This document shows, piece after piece, positions 23,466 to 35,300 of a stretch of 64,000 nucleotides of DNA. The position numbers were made by a program, and so were the translations under genes. The stretch's first letter is position 1. The number at the start of each line of letters is the position of its first letter. The stretch lies in contig BQKD01000001.1 of the NCBI GenBank assembly GCA_022834735.1, positions 1,961,659 to 2,025,658 of the forward strand. The letters run 5' to 3'. The notes under the pieces are model-generated. The model ran no database searches and was not told the origin of the DNA. It worked only from the letters and a program-made list of their open reading frames with translations. The DNA comes from Erysipelotrichaceae bacterium OPF54. Its GTDB lineage: Bacteria > Bacillota_I > Bacilli_A > Erysipelotrichales > Erysipelotrichaceae.

Positions 23466-24701
23466 TTATCCTTCAAGCTCTACGCAGTAATATCTTTTCT
23501 TGCCCCGACGCACGATCAGAGCATTTCCCGTATACGCGTCCTCTAAATCAATGATCTTTTCCGGATCCGTCACCTTCACGCCGTTGAGCGCGATCGAATT
23601 TCCCTTGATCCATTCGCGGCCCTCTCTTTTGCTCGATGCGATCTTCGTATTGACGAGCAGATCAAGAAGGCTCAGACCAGCTGGCGCGCTGATCTTTTCC
23701 ATGTTCATGATCGCGTCCTTGCGCATGCTTTCATCAAGTTCGTTCAGCCGTCCGCTGAACAGCGCCTGCGTAATGGACAGAGCGGCATTCAGACCTTCCT
23801 CGCCATGCAGATCGCGTACGACCTGGCTGGCCAGCGCCTTCTGGGCTTCCCTTTTATGAGGCTCCTCTTTTAACGAACGTTCCAGCTCCTCGATCTCTGT
23901 CACTGAAAGGAACGTCAGCTTTTTCAGATATTCGATCACTTTGTCATCTTCCGTATTGAACAGGAACTGGTACAGCTCATATGGCGACGTTTTTTTCGCA
24001 TCCAGCCAGACGGTGCCTGTTTCGCTTTTTCCGAATTTCGTTCCATCCGCTTTTGTGATCAGCGGCATGGTCAAACCGTAGCATTTCACGTCGGCCCCGT
24101 ATTTTTTGCGGATCAGTTCAAGTCCGGACGTGATGTTTCCCCACTGGTCCTGTCCGCCGATCTGCATGCGGCAGTTTTTCGTTCCGTACAGTTTCAGGAA
24201 ATCCAGGGACTGCAGGATCATGTAGGAAAATTCCGTGTAGCTGATTCCCGAATCCAGTCTCTTTTTCACCGTTTCCTTGTTGATCATGTAGTTGACATTG
24301 AAATATTTCCCGTAATCGCGCAGGAAGTCAATGATCGTGATATCCTTTGTCCAGTCCAGGTTATTGACCATTTCGAAGCCCCAGAGCGAGTCGATCTGCT
24401 TGTGCAGCGCGTCGTAATTGTGCTGGAGCACTTCGGCTGTCAGCATGTTCCGCTCGCCTGTCGCTTTCGGATCGCCGATAAATCCGGTCGCTCCTCCGAC
24501 AAGCATGATCGGATGATGACCGTGCTGCTGCAGACGTTTCGCCATCAGCAGCGATGAATAATGACCAATGTGCAGACTGTCTGCGGTCGGGTCGGTCCCG
24601 ATATAAAATGTGAGCTCTCCATTGTTGATCTCGTCTTCCACTTCCGGCGAAGTGACATTGTCGATCAGGCCACGCCATTTCAATTCTTCAAAAAAGTTCA
24701 T
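23466..24701 (-). CDS. tyrS: Tyrosyl-tRNA synthetase
   Basis: A 411-residue class Ic synthetase. The HIGH-like motif is PTADSLHIGHYSSL near residue 38, the tyrosine pocket includes YDALHKQID and QIGGQDQWGNITSGLELI near 185, and the KMSKS-like motif is KFGKSETGTV near 228. A C-terminal S4 domain from about 345 binds tRNA. The start at 24701 has GGAGGAAACT before it; the longer frame runs back into the T-box. Expression is set by the T-box upstream with a UAC specifier. Confidence 0.97.
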   Translation of the reverse strand: MNFFEELKWRGLIDNVTSPEVEDEINNGELTFYIGTDPTADSLHIGHYSSLLMAKRLQQHGHHPIMLVGGATGFIGDPKATGERNMLTAEVLQHNYDALHKQIDSLWGFEMVNNLDWTKDITIIDFLRDYGKYFNVNYMINKETVKKRLDSGISYTEFSYMILQSLDFLKLYGTKNCRMQIGGQDQWGNITSGLELIRKKYGADVKCYGLTMPLITKADGTKFGKSETGTVWLDAKKTSPYELYQFLFNTEDDKVIEYLKKLTFLSVTEIEELERSLKEEPHKREAQKALASQVVRDLHGEEGLNAALSITQALFSGRLNELDESMRKDAIMNMEKISAPAGLSLLDLLVNTKIASSKREGREWIKGNSIALNGVKVTDPEKIIDLEDAYTGNALIVRRGKKRYYCVELEG

Positions 24702-24716
24702 AGTTTCCTCCTCCAT

Positions 24717-24915
24717 AAAAAAAACGTCCTCGCAAAAGGACGTTTTGAACGCGGTACCACCTTTTTTCCTGTTTTCACAGGCACTCGAGCCTTTAACGCA
24801 GGCATACGTCATCAAGAAGCTCCAAGGTGTATTCCATGAGCCGGTCCGAAGCTTTTCACCAGCCAGCTTCTCTCTGCAGGGCCTTGTTTCATGTACTCTT
24901 TCTCTTCACAGCATT
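24717..24915 (-). promoter_or_regulatory. T-box riboswitch of tyrS (Tyr specifier UAC)
   Basis: On the minus strand GGTGGTACCGCG lies at 24751-24762, followed by the terminator AACGTCCTTTTGCGAGGACGTT and eight T. The specifier segment GGAATACACCTTGGAGC (around 24818-24834) gives UAC. The transcript starts at a promoter inside the end of the patatin gene. Confidence 0.92.
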
Positions 24916-24921
24916 AATCAC

Positions 24922-24949
24922 ATTATATCGGATTCAATTTAAAGTTCAA
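24922..24949 (-). promoter_or_regulatory. Promoter of the tyrS T-box transcript
   Basis: TTGAAC (24944-24949), 16 bp, TATAAT (24922-24927) on the minus strand; the -35 lies within the last codons of the upstream patatin gene. Confidence 0.75.
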
Positions 24950-26228
24950 GCAAAACCTTGGCACTTTCCATGACCCGCCATGCCTGGGCGATATAATAGC
25001 ACGGCGCAAAGTTTTTCTTCAGGATATCGAAGCCTTCCGGCAGCTTTCCGTGAAAATATTCAAGAGCCGAATGGAAGAAGACGATATAATCCTGCACACC
25101 TTTCAGTTCCATCTGATCATAGCGTACTGTCCGGTCCGCCTTATTCGGATCCTCTTCAAAATGATTGAAATGGGCCAGGATCAGCCGGAGAAAATCCTTG
25201 TAGTGATATTGGCGCTCGATCGGAATGCGGCAGATCAGGCCAAGCACCTCGATCAGGCGCCCGGCCAGATATTCCTGGCTGAATTCGTTTTCCAGAGGAA
25301 GCGGTTCATAATGCAGGATAAACTGATACACCATTTTCATCGCTTCATTGTATCCGGTCAGCAGATTCATCTGCCCTTCGCGCATGAGCATGGTCATACA
25401 TACCTTTTCCACACGCTGCATCGTTTTCCAGTCTTCCGGAAAAAAAGTATACAAGTATCCCGGCGCTTTATTCAGATATTTCAAAGTTTCCAGATACCCT
25501 TCGCGCATCTGCGGCACAAGATCGGCTGCCTCGAAGTCGAGAGCTGAATGAAGTTTCATCAGCGGGCGCAGACGGGTATGGGGCATCGGGATCGGCTGGG
25601 CCTCCTTGTCAATTTCCTCCAGATCGACCACGATCATGTCATTCGCTCCCATAGAAGAACACAGCTCGAACGGCAAAGTCTGCACATATCCGCCGTCCGC
25701 ATAATAGTCCTGGCCCACTTTTACGAATTCATAGGCCGGGAAATAAGCTGTGCTGGCAAACAGTTTGTTCACATGATCTTCTTTTGTCATCTCCCGTTTA
25801 TCAAAAGCCGTGAGTTCGTTTTTGTTCAGATCATAAGCCAGGCATCCGAATTCGACCGGCGAATTTTTAAATTTCTCAAAATCGAACATTTTCAGATAAT
25901 CGTTTTTCAGATTCGAAATATCCGGTCCGTTCTTCATGAACAGTTCGAGAAAGTGATTGAAATCGTGCCGGCGGAATTCTTTCGTCGCATATTGATTCGG
26001 ATACATGAAAAGATTTTCGGACAGCGAAGACTGTCGCAAATTGGAAACCCAGCGTACCAGCGGTTCAATGTCATCCTGAACCACAAGGGCACCGATCAGA
26101 GCGCCAATGCTTGTCCCGGTCACGATATCGAAGGAATATCCCAGTTCCTTGAGAGCCATGCATACCCCCACCTCATAACTTCCTTTCGAACCTCCCCCTC
26201 CTAAAACCAGTCCGTGTTTTTCGCTCAT
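24939..26228 (-). CDS. Patatin-like phospholipase family protein
   Basis: A 429-residue protein with an N-terminal patatin domain: oxyanion loop GLVLGGGGSKGSYEVGV (residues 6-22), nucleophile Ser in GTSIGALIG near 40, and catalytic Asp in DGGYVQTLPF near 190, so the Ser-Asp dyad is complete. The C-terminal half (about 230-429) is a helical region unlike the catalytic domain and not recognised. Such enzymes hydrolyse acyl esters of phospholipids or related lipids; no secretion signal is seen. TATAAT at 26251-26256 and GAGGT before the ATG drive it. It is a single gene upstream of tyrS. Confidence 0.88.
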   Translation of the reverse strand: MSEKHGLVLGGGGSKGSYEVGVCMALKELGYSFDIVTGTSIGALIGALVVQDDIEPLVRWVSNLRQSSLSENLFMYPNQYATKEFRRHDFNHFLELFMKNGPDISNLKNDYLKMFDFEKFKNSPVEFGCLAYDLNKNELTAFDKREMTKEDHVNKLFASTAYFPAYEFVKVGQDYYADGGYVQTLPFELCSSMGANDMIVVDLEEIDKEAQPIPMPHTRLRPLMKLHSALDFEAADLVPQMREGYLETLKYLNKAPGYLYTFFPEDWKTMQRVEKVCMTMLMREGQMNLLTGYNEAMKMVYQFILHYEPLPLENEFSQEYLAGRLIEVLGLICRIPIERQYHYKDFLRLILAHFNHFEEDPNKADRTVRYDQMELKGVQDYIVFFHSALEYFHGKLPEGFDILKKNFAPCYYIAQAWRVMESAKVLLEL

Positions 26229-26292
26229 TTGTATTACCTCACATGATTCTATTATAGCGCCCGAAAAGAAAGATCCTGCCGTTCATGCCCCA

Positions 26293-26338
26293 AAGAAAAG
26301 AGCATTCATTGCTGCGGCGGATCCGCAGAAGAATGCTC
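26293..26338 (-). terminator. Terminator of the giant repeat protein gene
   Basis: Minus-strand stem GAGCATTC/GAATGCTC with an inner GCGGATCCGC palindrome and TTTTCTTT tail, 9 bp after the stop at 26347. Confidence 0.82.
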
Positions 26339-26346
26339 GTTTCATG

Positions 26347-29300
26347 TTATTTCTTTTTCCTCTTTTTTCGAAGTACTTCAGCAGCTGCCAGCGATCCGGT
26401 TGCCAGCGACAGCCAGAATGCCTGGTGTGTCGCCTGTGCCGTACGGGCTGAGCGGGCAGTGCGCGACGAACGATCGGATCGCGGCGTCCTTGATGACGCA
26501 GATCGCTGCGAAACCGCCTGCCACTGGGCTGTTAGTGTCACGCTGTCTTCCAGTCTGAGCGTATCGCCCGGATCATACAGATGTCCCTGACTGTCCTTCC
26601 AGCCGGTAAATTCAAAACCAGCGCGGACCGGTTTTGCCTGTACTGTATGAACCGTTCCTTTGGAAGCGGTAAACGTATCCGGCAGACCGGCATCTTTCCA
26701 TTTTCCGCCATTCAGATCATACGTAACAGAAACCTCCGGCTCTTTCATGGTATTACCTTTTTTCCATACAGCATACAATGTCAGATCTTTCGCACCCATT
26801 TCTACCGGATCTTTCAGACACGCGTTTTCAAGTGCTTCATTTTGTTCCGGCGTGAATGCCTGTTCATGCTTTTCGAGGCTCCAGCCCGCAAAAACTTCGT
26901 CTTCGCCTCTTGTAAACGACTGGTCCGACAAAATCGTGATCAGCGTGCCTTTGGCAATGTCTGTCAAGGCCGAAGGCGCTTTTCCTTTTCCGCCATTGAG
27001 ATCATAGGATAACGTATACGTTTCCAGAACATCCGCGCCGTTTCTGCCATCTTCGTCATAGCCCCATGCCGCATACACTTTCCGGTTTTCTGTGCCAAGA
27101 GTTACCTCTTTGACAAGATGTACTGACGGGTCCGCGTCTTCTCTTGCCAGGATCGGCATCGGTTCGTCTGTCCAGCCAAGGAACAGAACGGACTTTCCAT
27201 CTGCTGCGGAATAGGTCGGAACGTTCTGGCTCAATGTGACAGTATTGCCTGGCAGGTGAATGCTCCTGGCCGGCATGTTGTGGGCACGGTCATTTTCCTG
27301 CACATTGCTGTCATAGCGAAGCTGGACCATTTCATCAAAGTCGGCTATTCCGTTGCGGTTGTCGTCATCTGCCCACAAGGCGTACAACGTCGTATCGGAT
27401 GCTGGCATTTTCAGCGTTTCATCGGCAAGCCGCAATGCATGGTACCGGTTTCCGTCGGTCACAGAGAATGCTTCCTCTTGATGTGTCCGGCTCCAGCCTG
27501 CAAAGATCTCGCCATCGTTTCGTGTAAAATCGTGTTCTTTCGAAACAGGAACAAGGGTTCCTTTGACAATGTCTGTCAAGGCTGAAGGCGCTTTTCCTTT
27601 TCCGCCATTGAGATCATAGGATAACGTATACGTTTCCAGAACATCCGCGCCGTTTTTGCCATCTTCGTCATAGCCCCATACGGCATACACTTTCCGGTCT
27701 ACGGTACCAAGAACAACTTCGCTGACAAGTTCTGGTGTCGGATCTTCATCTTCCCGTCTGCAGATTGGCATCGGCTCTTCAGCCCAGCCGAGGAACAGGA
27801 CCGCTTTTCCATCGACCGGATCATGTTCCGGACTTCCGGTCAGCGTGATCTTATCTCCCGGAATGCCGTTTTCCACATTTTTCGGCATGCCGGAAACTGT
27901 GCCTGACTGTGCGTTGGCATCATAGGAAAGCTGCACACCTTCCCGGTAATCTGCCACACCATTTTCATTTTCATCCACTGCCCATACGGCATACACATCG
28001 TTGTTTTCTCCAAGCGTGATCTCGCTGCCAAGCAGGGATCCGCTTATCTGCGCGTACTGGGTCTGGGTCCTGATGTCGTCCAGTTTCTCTTTGCTCCAGC
28101 CGACAAATACGGCTTTGTCCTTTTTGAAGCTGTGATTCTTGATCTCGTTATCCTGTGCGGTCCGGCCATACAAATACTGTGCGTTCGAAGAAAGGACAGC
28201 CTTGGTATGGATGATATGGTGATGCGGGCATAAAACGGTCTGCTCGTCTTTCTCGTTATTGGAATGATACTGGATGTGTACGGCATTTTCCGCATAATCC
28301 GGCAACGTATTGCCGTCCAGATCTTCTGCCCATACGGCATACAATGTCACGTTTGCTGCCGGCATCGTATATTCATCTGTCGCAAGGATCTTTCGAAGCA
28401 TTGCAATATCCGGATCCACTTTCAGGATTTGTTCGATCGGTTCTGTGCTCCAGCCAGCAAAAACGGCCTTTCCTTTAGCAAGATCTTCCGGATGGACGAT
28501 ATGGACACGTGCACCCGCTTTATATGAATCCTGGGCTGGTACGGTGCCGCTGCCGCCATTCAGATCATACGTCAGCGTATAGTCTTTCAGGACATCGGCT
28601 TTGCCGTTCCGATCGGCATCATAGCCCCATGCCGCATATACAGTCATGTCCTCCGAGCCGAACGTGACAGACGGAATGATTGCCGGCGCCGTCTCTTCGC
28701 GCTCGTAAATATGATCGGTACGTTCCAATGTCCAGCCGATAAATCGTACCGGGATGCCGGCGGCATCGCTGTGGGTCGGAACCTGATCATTCAGTGTGAC
28801 CTTTTCGCTCAGGATGTGGTTCCTGCTTTCTGAAGGACAGTTGGAAACCGTGCCTCTGGACTGCGCATTTCCTTCATATCGGAGCGTGAAGGCTTTTTCC
28901 ATATAATCTGCCACATCGTTGTGGTTGCTGTCTTCTGCCCATACGGCATACAATGTCACATTTTCTGCCGGCATGTCATACGGCGCTCCCGGGCGAATGA
29001 TCGAATCGAGCTGTTCCCGGGAAATATCAGCTTTTACAGCAGATGAGTACTGGCTCCTGCTCCAGCCGACAAATACAAGATCACCTTTTGTGAATTCCTG
29101 TTGAGCAGAAAGCTGGATCGTCGAACCTTTGACAATGTCTTTTAATGTCGCAGGCTCTTTTCCCGTACCGCCATTCAGATCGTACGATATCGTGTATGTT
29201 TCAAGAACGTCGGCGCCATTCCGATTGTCTTCATCATAGCCCCATGCCGCATAAACACTCATGTCCTTCATACCGAACGTGACAGACTGGACGGTTGCCG

Positions 29301-32300
29301 GCGCCGTCTCTTCGCGCTTATAAATATGATCGGCAGGTTGCAGTGTCCAGCCAAGGAATACGACAGGTTTTCCATCCGCGACTTCATGACTCATGTTTCC
29401 ATGCTGAACGAGAGCCGCATTTGTTCCGGCAAAATAATTGTTCAGGTCTGATGGCATCGTATTGGCTTTTCCGCCATTGGCCTCATAAGAAAGATGGACC
29501 CATTCCTCATAGTCCGGAATGTTGTTCCTGTTTTCGTCCACTGCCCATACGGCATACACATCGTTTCCAGTCAATGTTCTTGTTTTATTGGACGGGGTCA
29601 CCTGCTCGACAAGTTCCGGTTTGATCTTCTCATACTTATCCTGAGAATCAACGAGTTCATGACGGTTCAAGCTCCATCCGATAAATGTTGCCCCGTCTTT
29701 CTCAAACGTATGATTTTTGATCGAAGCGTCCTTTTCTGTGGAACCATAAAGCGCGTTCGCGCTCGCTGCCAGTTCCGCGCATATATCTGCGATATGATGA
29801 TGCGGACACATGACCACAAGTTCCTTGGCCGGATCGTCTTCATTGTTGGCATGATACTGCACATGCACAGCATTCTGGGCGTAGTCCGGATCGCCTTTCC
29901 CGATCGAATCCTGGGCCCATACGGCATAATACTTTACCGAATGAGCCGGCATGACAGGATCTTCTGCGGTCGCGATTTTCTTCAGGATTTCCACATCCGT
30001 GTCGACTGTCAGGATCGTATCGATCTTTTCGAGGCTCCAGCCCGCAAAAACAAGCTTATCCTTTTTGAACTTCTCTTTATCCGGATGCAGGATCGTATAG
30101 CGTTCTCCTGCGCGGTATGACTGGGAAGGAAGCTCGACGCCGGTTCCGCCATTCGGGTCGTATTGTACCTTATACGTTTCAAGAATGTCTGCTGTACCAT
30201 CTTGATCCGAATCATAGCCCCAGGCTGCATAGACCGTTTCATCCGTATCTTTCAAAGCAAGCTCGGTGATGCACGAAGGCATCTTGTCCTCACGCGAATA
30301 GATCTTGTCTGTCTTTTCTTTTGTCCAGCCGATAAAGACAACAGGCGTTTCAGAAACTTTGCTGTGAGTCGGCTTCGATTTAAGATCAAGGTCAACCGTC
30401 TGACCAATAATATGGTTTTCTGAAGCCGATGGAACCTCCAAGACCGTTCCGCCCTGCTGCGCATTGCCATCATATTGAACACGCAATGCCTTTTCCAGAT
30501 AGTCCGCTACATTGTTGCCGTTGTTGTCCTGCGCCCATACCGCATACAATGTCACATTTTCGGCCGGCATGACATGGATCGAACCCGGCACGATAATTTC
30601 ATTGAGATCGATCGAACGAACAGCCGAGGTATACTGCTTTCTGCTCCATCCCGCAAAGACTTCCTTCGCGTTGCGTGTAAAGTCTTTTTCAGAAGCAACC
30701 GTCACATTCGAAGATTTAGCAATGTCTTTTAATGTCGCAGGCGCTTTTCCCGTACAGCCATTCAGGTCATACGACAAGGTATACGTTTCAAGAACATCCG
30801 CACCATTCTGCTTGTCTTCATCATAGCCCCACAACGCATAAACCGTTTCATTCGTATCTTTCAAAGTCAACTTTGTGATACACGACGGCATTTTATCCGT
30901 ACGGGTAAGAATGGCATGCTTTTCTTTCGTCCAGCCAAGGAATACGACCGTCTTCTCATCTTTTGCCTTATATTCTGGTTTTCCACTCAAAGAAACAGAA
31001 TCTCCAGGAAGATGAATTCCAGAATCTGACGGAATATCCAACACCGTATCGCCCGACTGCGCATTGCCATCGTAGATCACTGTGACATGTTCTGTATAAT
31101 CTGCCACACCATTTTCATTTTGATCTTCTGCCCATACTGCATACACATCATTGCCCTCAGCCTTCATTGTGATACTAGCAACAAGTTCGGATTCGATAGC
31201 CTTGTACTGCGACATCGTTTTAATCTCATCCAGCGGTTTCAGGCTCCATCCGACAAATACCGCCTTCTCCTTTTTAAACGAATGGTTTTTATTGTCCTTC
31301 TCATCATTCAGCCGGCCATACATATGCGATGCGCTCGCGACAAGTTCCGCCTTTGTTCCCACTATATGATTGTGAGCACAAGTCACAACATCCTTACCAT
31401 CATGATACTGAACATGAACCGCATCTTCCGCAAAATCCGGCTTGCCATTGCCATCCGAATCGACTGCCCATACAGCATTGAATGTAACAGGATGTGCTGG
31501 CATCGTATAATCATTCGAAGTAATGATCTGTTTGATCAATTCCGGATCGGCTTTTGCATCAAGAACCTGATCAATCTTTGTCGTGCTCCATCCTGCAAAG
31601 ATCACACCCTCTTTTGGCAAATTCGAAGGATACGCAATCTTTACCAATTCCCCTTCATGATAATTGTGTGAATCCGGAACTGTAATGGATGTATTGCCAT
31701 TTCCAGAATAAGAAACAAGATACTCTTTCAAATAATCCGCATTTCCATCTGAAGCCGTAGCCCATACTGCATACACATCATTGCCAGACTTCTTCATTTC
31801 GACACTAGTAACAAGTTCGGATTCGATAGCCTTGTACTGTGACATTGTTTTAATCTCATCCAGCGGTTTCAGGCTCCATCCCACAAATACCGCCTTCTCC
31901 TTTGCAAACGAAGTCGTTTTAGAAAGATCTACTTGCTCACCTGCCACATGATGATGTTTACAAGATTCTATATTGTCAGACCCATTGTTGGCATGATAAA
32001 CAATCTGAACCGAGCTATCCGCATAATCCGGCTTGCCATTTCCATTCGCATCTTTCGCCCATACAGCATAGAAAGTCACATTGGCTGCAGGCATCGTATA
32101 ATCATCCGAAGAAATGATCTTACGGATATCATCATCGCTTGCATACGCATCAAGAACCTTTTCGATTTTTGCCGTGCTCCATCCTGCAAAGATCGCATCA
32201 TCTTTTGAAATATCGCTATGACGGATCGGGAATGTTTCTCCAGCCTTATGAGCAACTTCTGTTGGAACAGTACCTTTATAACCCTTCGCATCATAGTCAT

Positions 32301-35300
32301 TCGCATCATAAGTCACCGAATACTTTCTCAGGATATCTGCTCCCTCGCCATCCGTGTCATAACCCCAGGCCGCATAGACCGTAATATCTTTGCTGCCAAA
32401 CCGTACCGAACTCAGAAGAGCTGGCATAACATCTGTTGCACTATAAATCTTATCAGGCTTTTCTTCCGTCCAGCCAAGGAACACAACAAGAGTTCCATTT
32501 TCCTGTTTATGAGTAGGCACAGGAGCTTTGTTTAGAACCACTTCTTCTCCAGCCACATGATTTGCGCTCGAAAGAGGTAATCCAGCAGCCGAGCCACCAT
32601 TCAGATCATAAGTAAGAACAAAAGTCTTTTCCAGATAGTCCGCAATACCATTGCCATTCACATCTTTCGCCCATACGGCATACAATGTTGTATCCGTTTC
32701 CGGCATTGTATATGGTGCACGAATCATTGAAGGTGCTGAATCTCCAGCACTTAATACAGATTGTTGAGTTGTGCTCCAGCCAGCAAACAACAATTTTACA
32801 CCATCCTGATCACCATGTGTTGGCTGATCAGAAGGCAATGTCACTGTTTCTCCTGGTAGATAAGAGGAAGGCGTGAAACCTTCACCAGCACCACCATTCA
32901 GGTTATAAGAAAGAGTAAACGATTGTTCTTCATAGTCCGGCTTGCCATTGCTATTCTTGTCTTCTGCCCATACAGCATAAACGTGCTGATCCGCAGAAAC
33001 ACCTTCATCATTCTTTTCAAATGTCACTGACTTAATAAGCTGAGGACTGTTTTGAGCCGTTGTTACGATATCCTTATATTCTGTTTCACTCCAGCCAATC
33101 AGAACCGCTTTATCTCTGGTAAATGTATGAGGTGCACTTGCAGGTACATTCTCCTCGCTTCCAACCAGCTGATCATGAGGTAATAATTCTGTCGTTTCTC
33201 CAGCCACGTGATGATGTCCGCAACGAATCACCATACTTTTTTTAACGTTGTTGGAATGATAAAGTACAGAGTAGCCTGTTTCTTTATAGTCAGGAGTACC
33301 GTTTCTATTCTTATCTTCTGCCCATACCGCGTAAACAGTATTTGCTTCAGCCTTATCACTGATCTCAAGCTCGTTAATGATACCTGCCGCATTTTCCTCT
33401 GCAGCCGAAGTAATGTTTTCATCCGATTTTGTTTGGCTCCAGCCAATCCAAACAGCACCTTCTTTTTTAAAGTGCAAGGAATCATTAACTTCCTTTTTAT
33501 CAAGCAAAGTACATTTTTCACCAGCAACGTGCCCATGTGCACATTGTTTAGAAGAATCCGGATCTGTATTGGAATGATAAGTTACCTGATATGTATCTTC
33601 TTCATAGTCCGGAGTACCATTTCCATTCACATTCTTAGCCCATACTGCGTACAGAATCGTATTGTTGCGGATTGAAATGGAATCGCCAGGAGCTAAAAGA
33701 TCATCAGGCTCTTCAGTAACAGTATCCTTATGCGGTGTAGTACTCCAGCCAACAAAGATCTCTTTCTCATTGCGAGTAAAAGCCTTATTTTCTGAAATCG
33801 TTATAGGTTCACCCTTTTTCAGACCTTCTTCTTTCTTAGGAGCAGTTTCTTTTCCACCATTCAGATCATAGGACAGCGAATACCTTTCTAGAACATCAGC
33901 AATTCCATATCCAGGATGATTAGAATCGGTATCTGAGTCATAACCCCAGACAGCATACACAGTCTTGTCCTGCGTTGCCTCCGCTTCAATCTCTATTTCA
34001 GTAATTGTTTCAGGTGTTTTATCATCACGACCATATATATTTTTATTCTGTGTAGTTGACCAGCCTATAAATACTACTCTATTTCCATTTACAGGAGTAT
34101 GGCTTGGCTTTGTCGAAGTATTTAAAGATGCTGTACTTCCAGGAATATGCGCACTGCCTAATGGTACATCAGTAACAGTACCACCTTCTAACGCATTTCC
34201 ATTATAAAGAACTTTGATCAGTTCCAGATAATCTGCTACCTGGTTATCATTACTGTCTCTTGCCCATACAGCATACAAAGTAATGTCTTTTGTTCCCATA
34301 CGGATTTCATTTCCAGTAATCAAGATCTCATTGATCAGATTTCCCTGGTCTGCAGTAAAAGCATTTTCATGTTGTTTCATGCTCCAGCCCATAAAGAGTT
34401 CTTTCTCTTTGCGTGTAAATCCTGTTTGATTTGAAATCGTTATAGATTCACCCTTTTTCAGTCCTTCTGCTTTACTAGGAGTCTTTCCATTTCCGCCATT
34501 CAGATCATATGACAAGGTATATGTTTCAAGAACATCCGCAATATTATCTCCATCTTCATCATAACCCCAAGCCGCATAAACAATAGCATCGCTATCACCG
34601 ATTGTTACCTGGTTAATCGTTTCAGGCACCGCATCTTCACGACTAAAAATAGCTGCAGTTTGTTTTAGTGTCCATCCAATAAACACTACTTTCTTTTCAC
34701 CTACATCAGAATGCTTTGGTTTAGTAGTATTCTCTAATGTGACATTATCTCCCGAAAGCAATGATTCTTGATTATCTAATTTTGTGACAACAGAAGGCAA
34801 ATTATCAACAGTTCCTTTATTTTGAGCATTTCCCTCATAAGTCAGTGTGCGCTCTTCCAGATAATCGGCTATTTTGTTCTTATTACGATCAGCCGCCCAG
34901 ACAGCATAGACATTGGTGTTTCCATTGTTATCAGCATACTGAGTATCATCACTTCCTGTAGTTTCTGTTGGCTTCTTATCCAGCATCGTCACTTCAGTCA
35001 CAATACTATTTTTTAAATTATTATACTGTTCCTCCGTCTCGATCACGTTAGGCATAACTGTCGTGCTCCAGCCAATGAAAATATTAGAATCGTAAGCGAA
35101 TGTATGTGACTCAACGTTATTGCTTGCAGTTGAAGCATCTGCATTATGATCCAATCGATATCCATAAACTGTCCCACTTTCAGAAAGCTTTGCTACTTCT
35201 CCAACCACATGATGATGAGGACAAATTACATCACCATTTTCTCTATTATCCTTTTTATTATTATTTCCATGATATCGAACATGAACGGAATGGTCATTAT

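Noticed and set aside
25548..26204. A 218-codon plus-strand frame opposite the patatin gene
   Set aside because: Antisense shadow without ribosome binding site; the patatin frame has full catalytic motifs.
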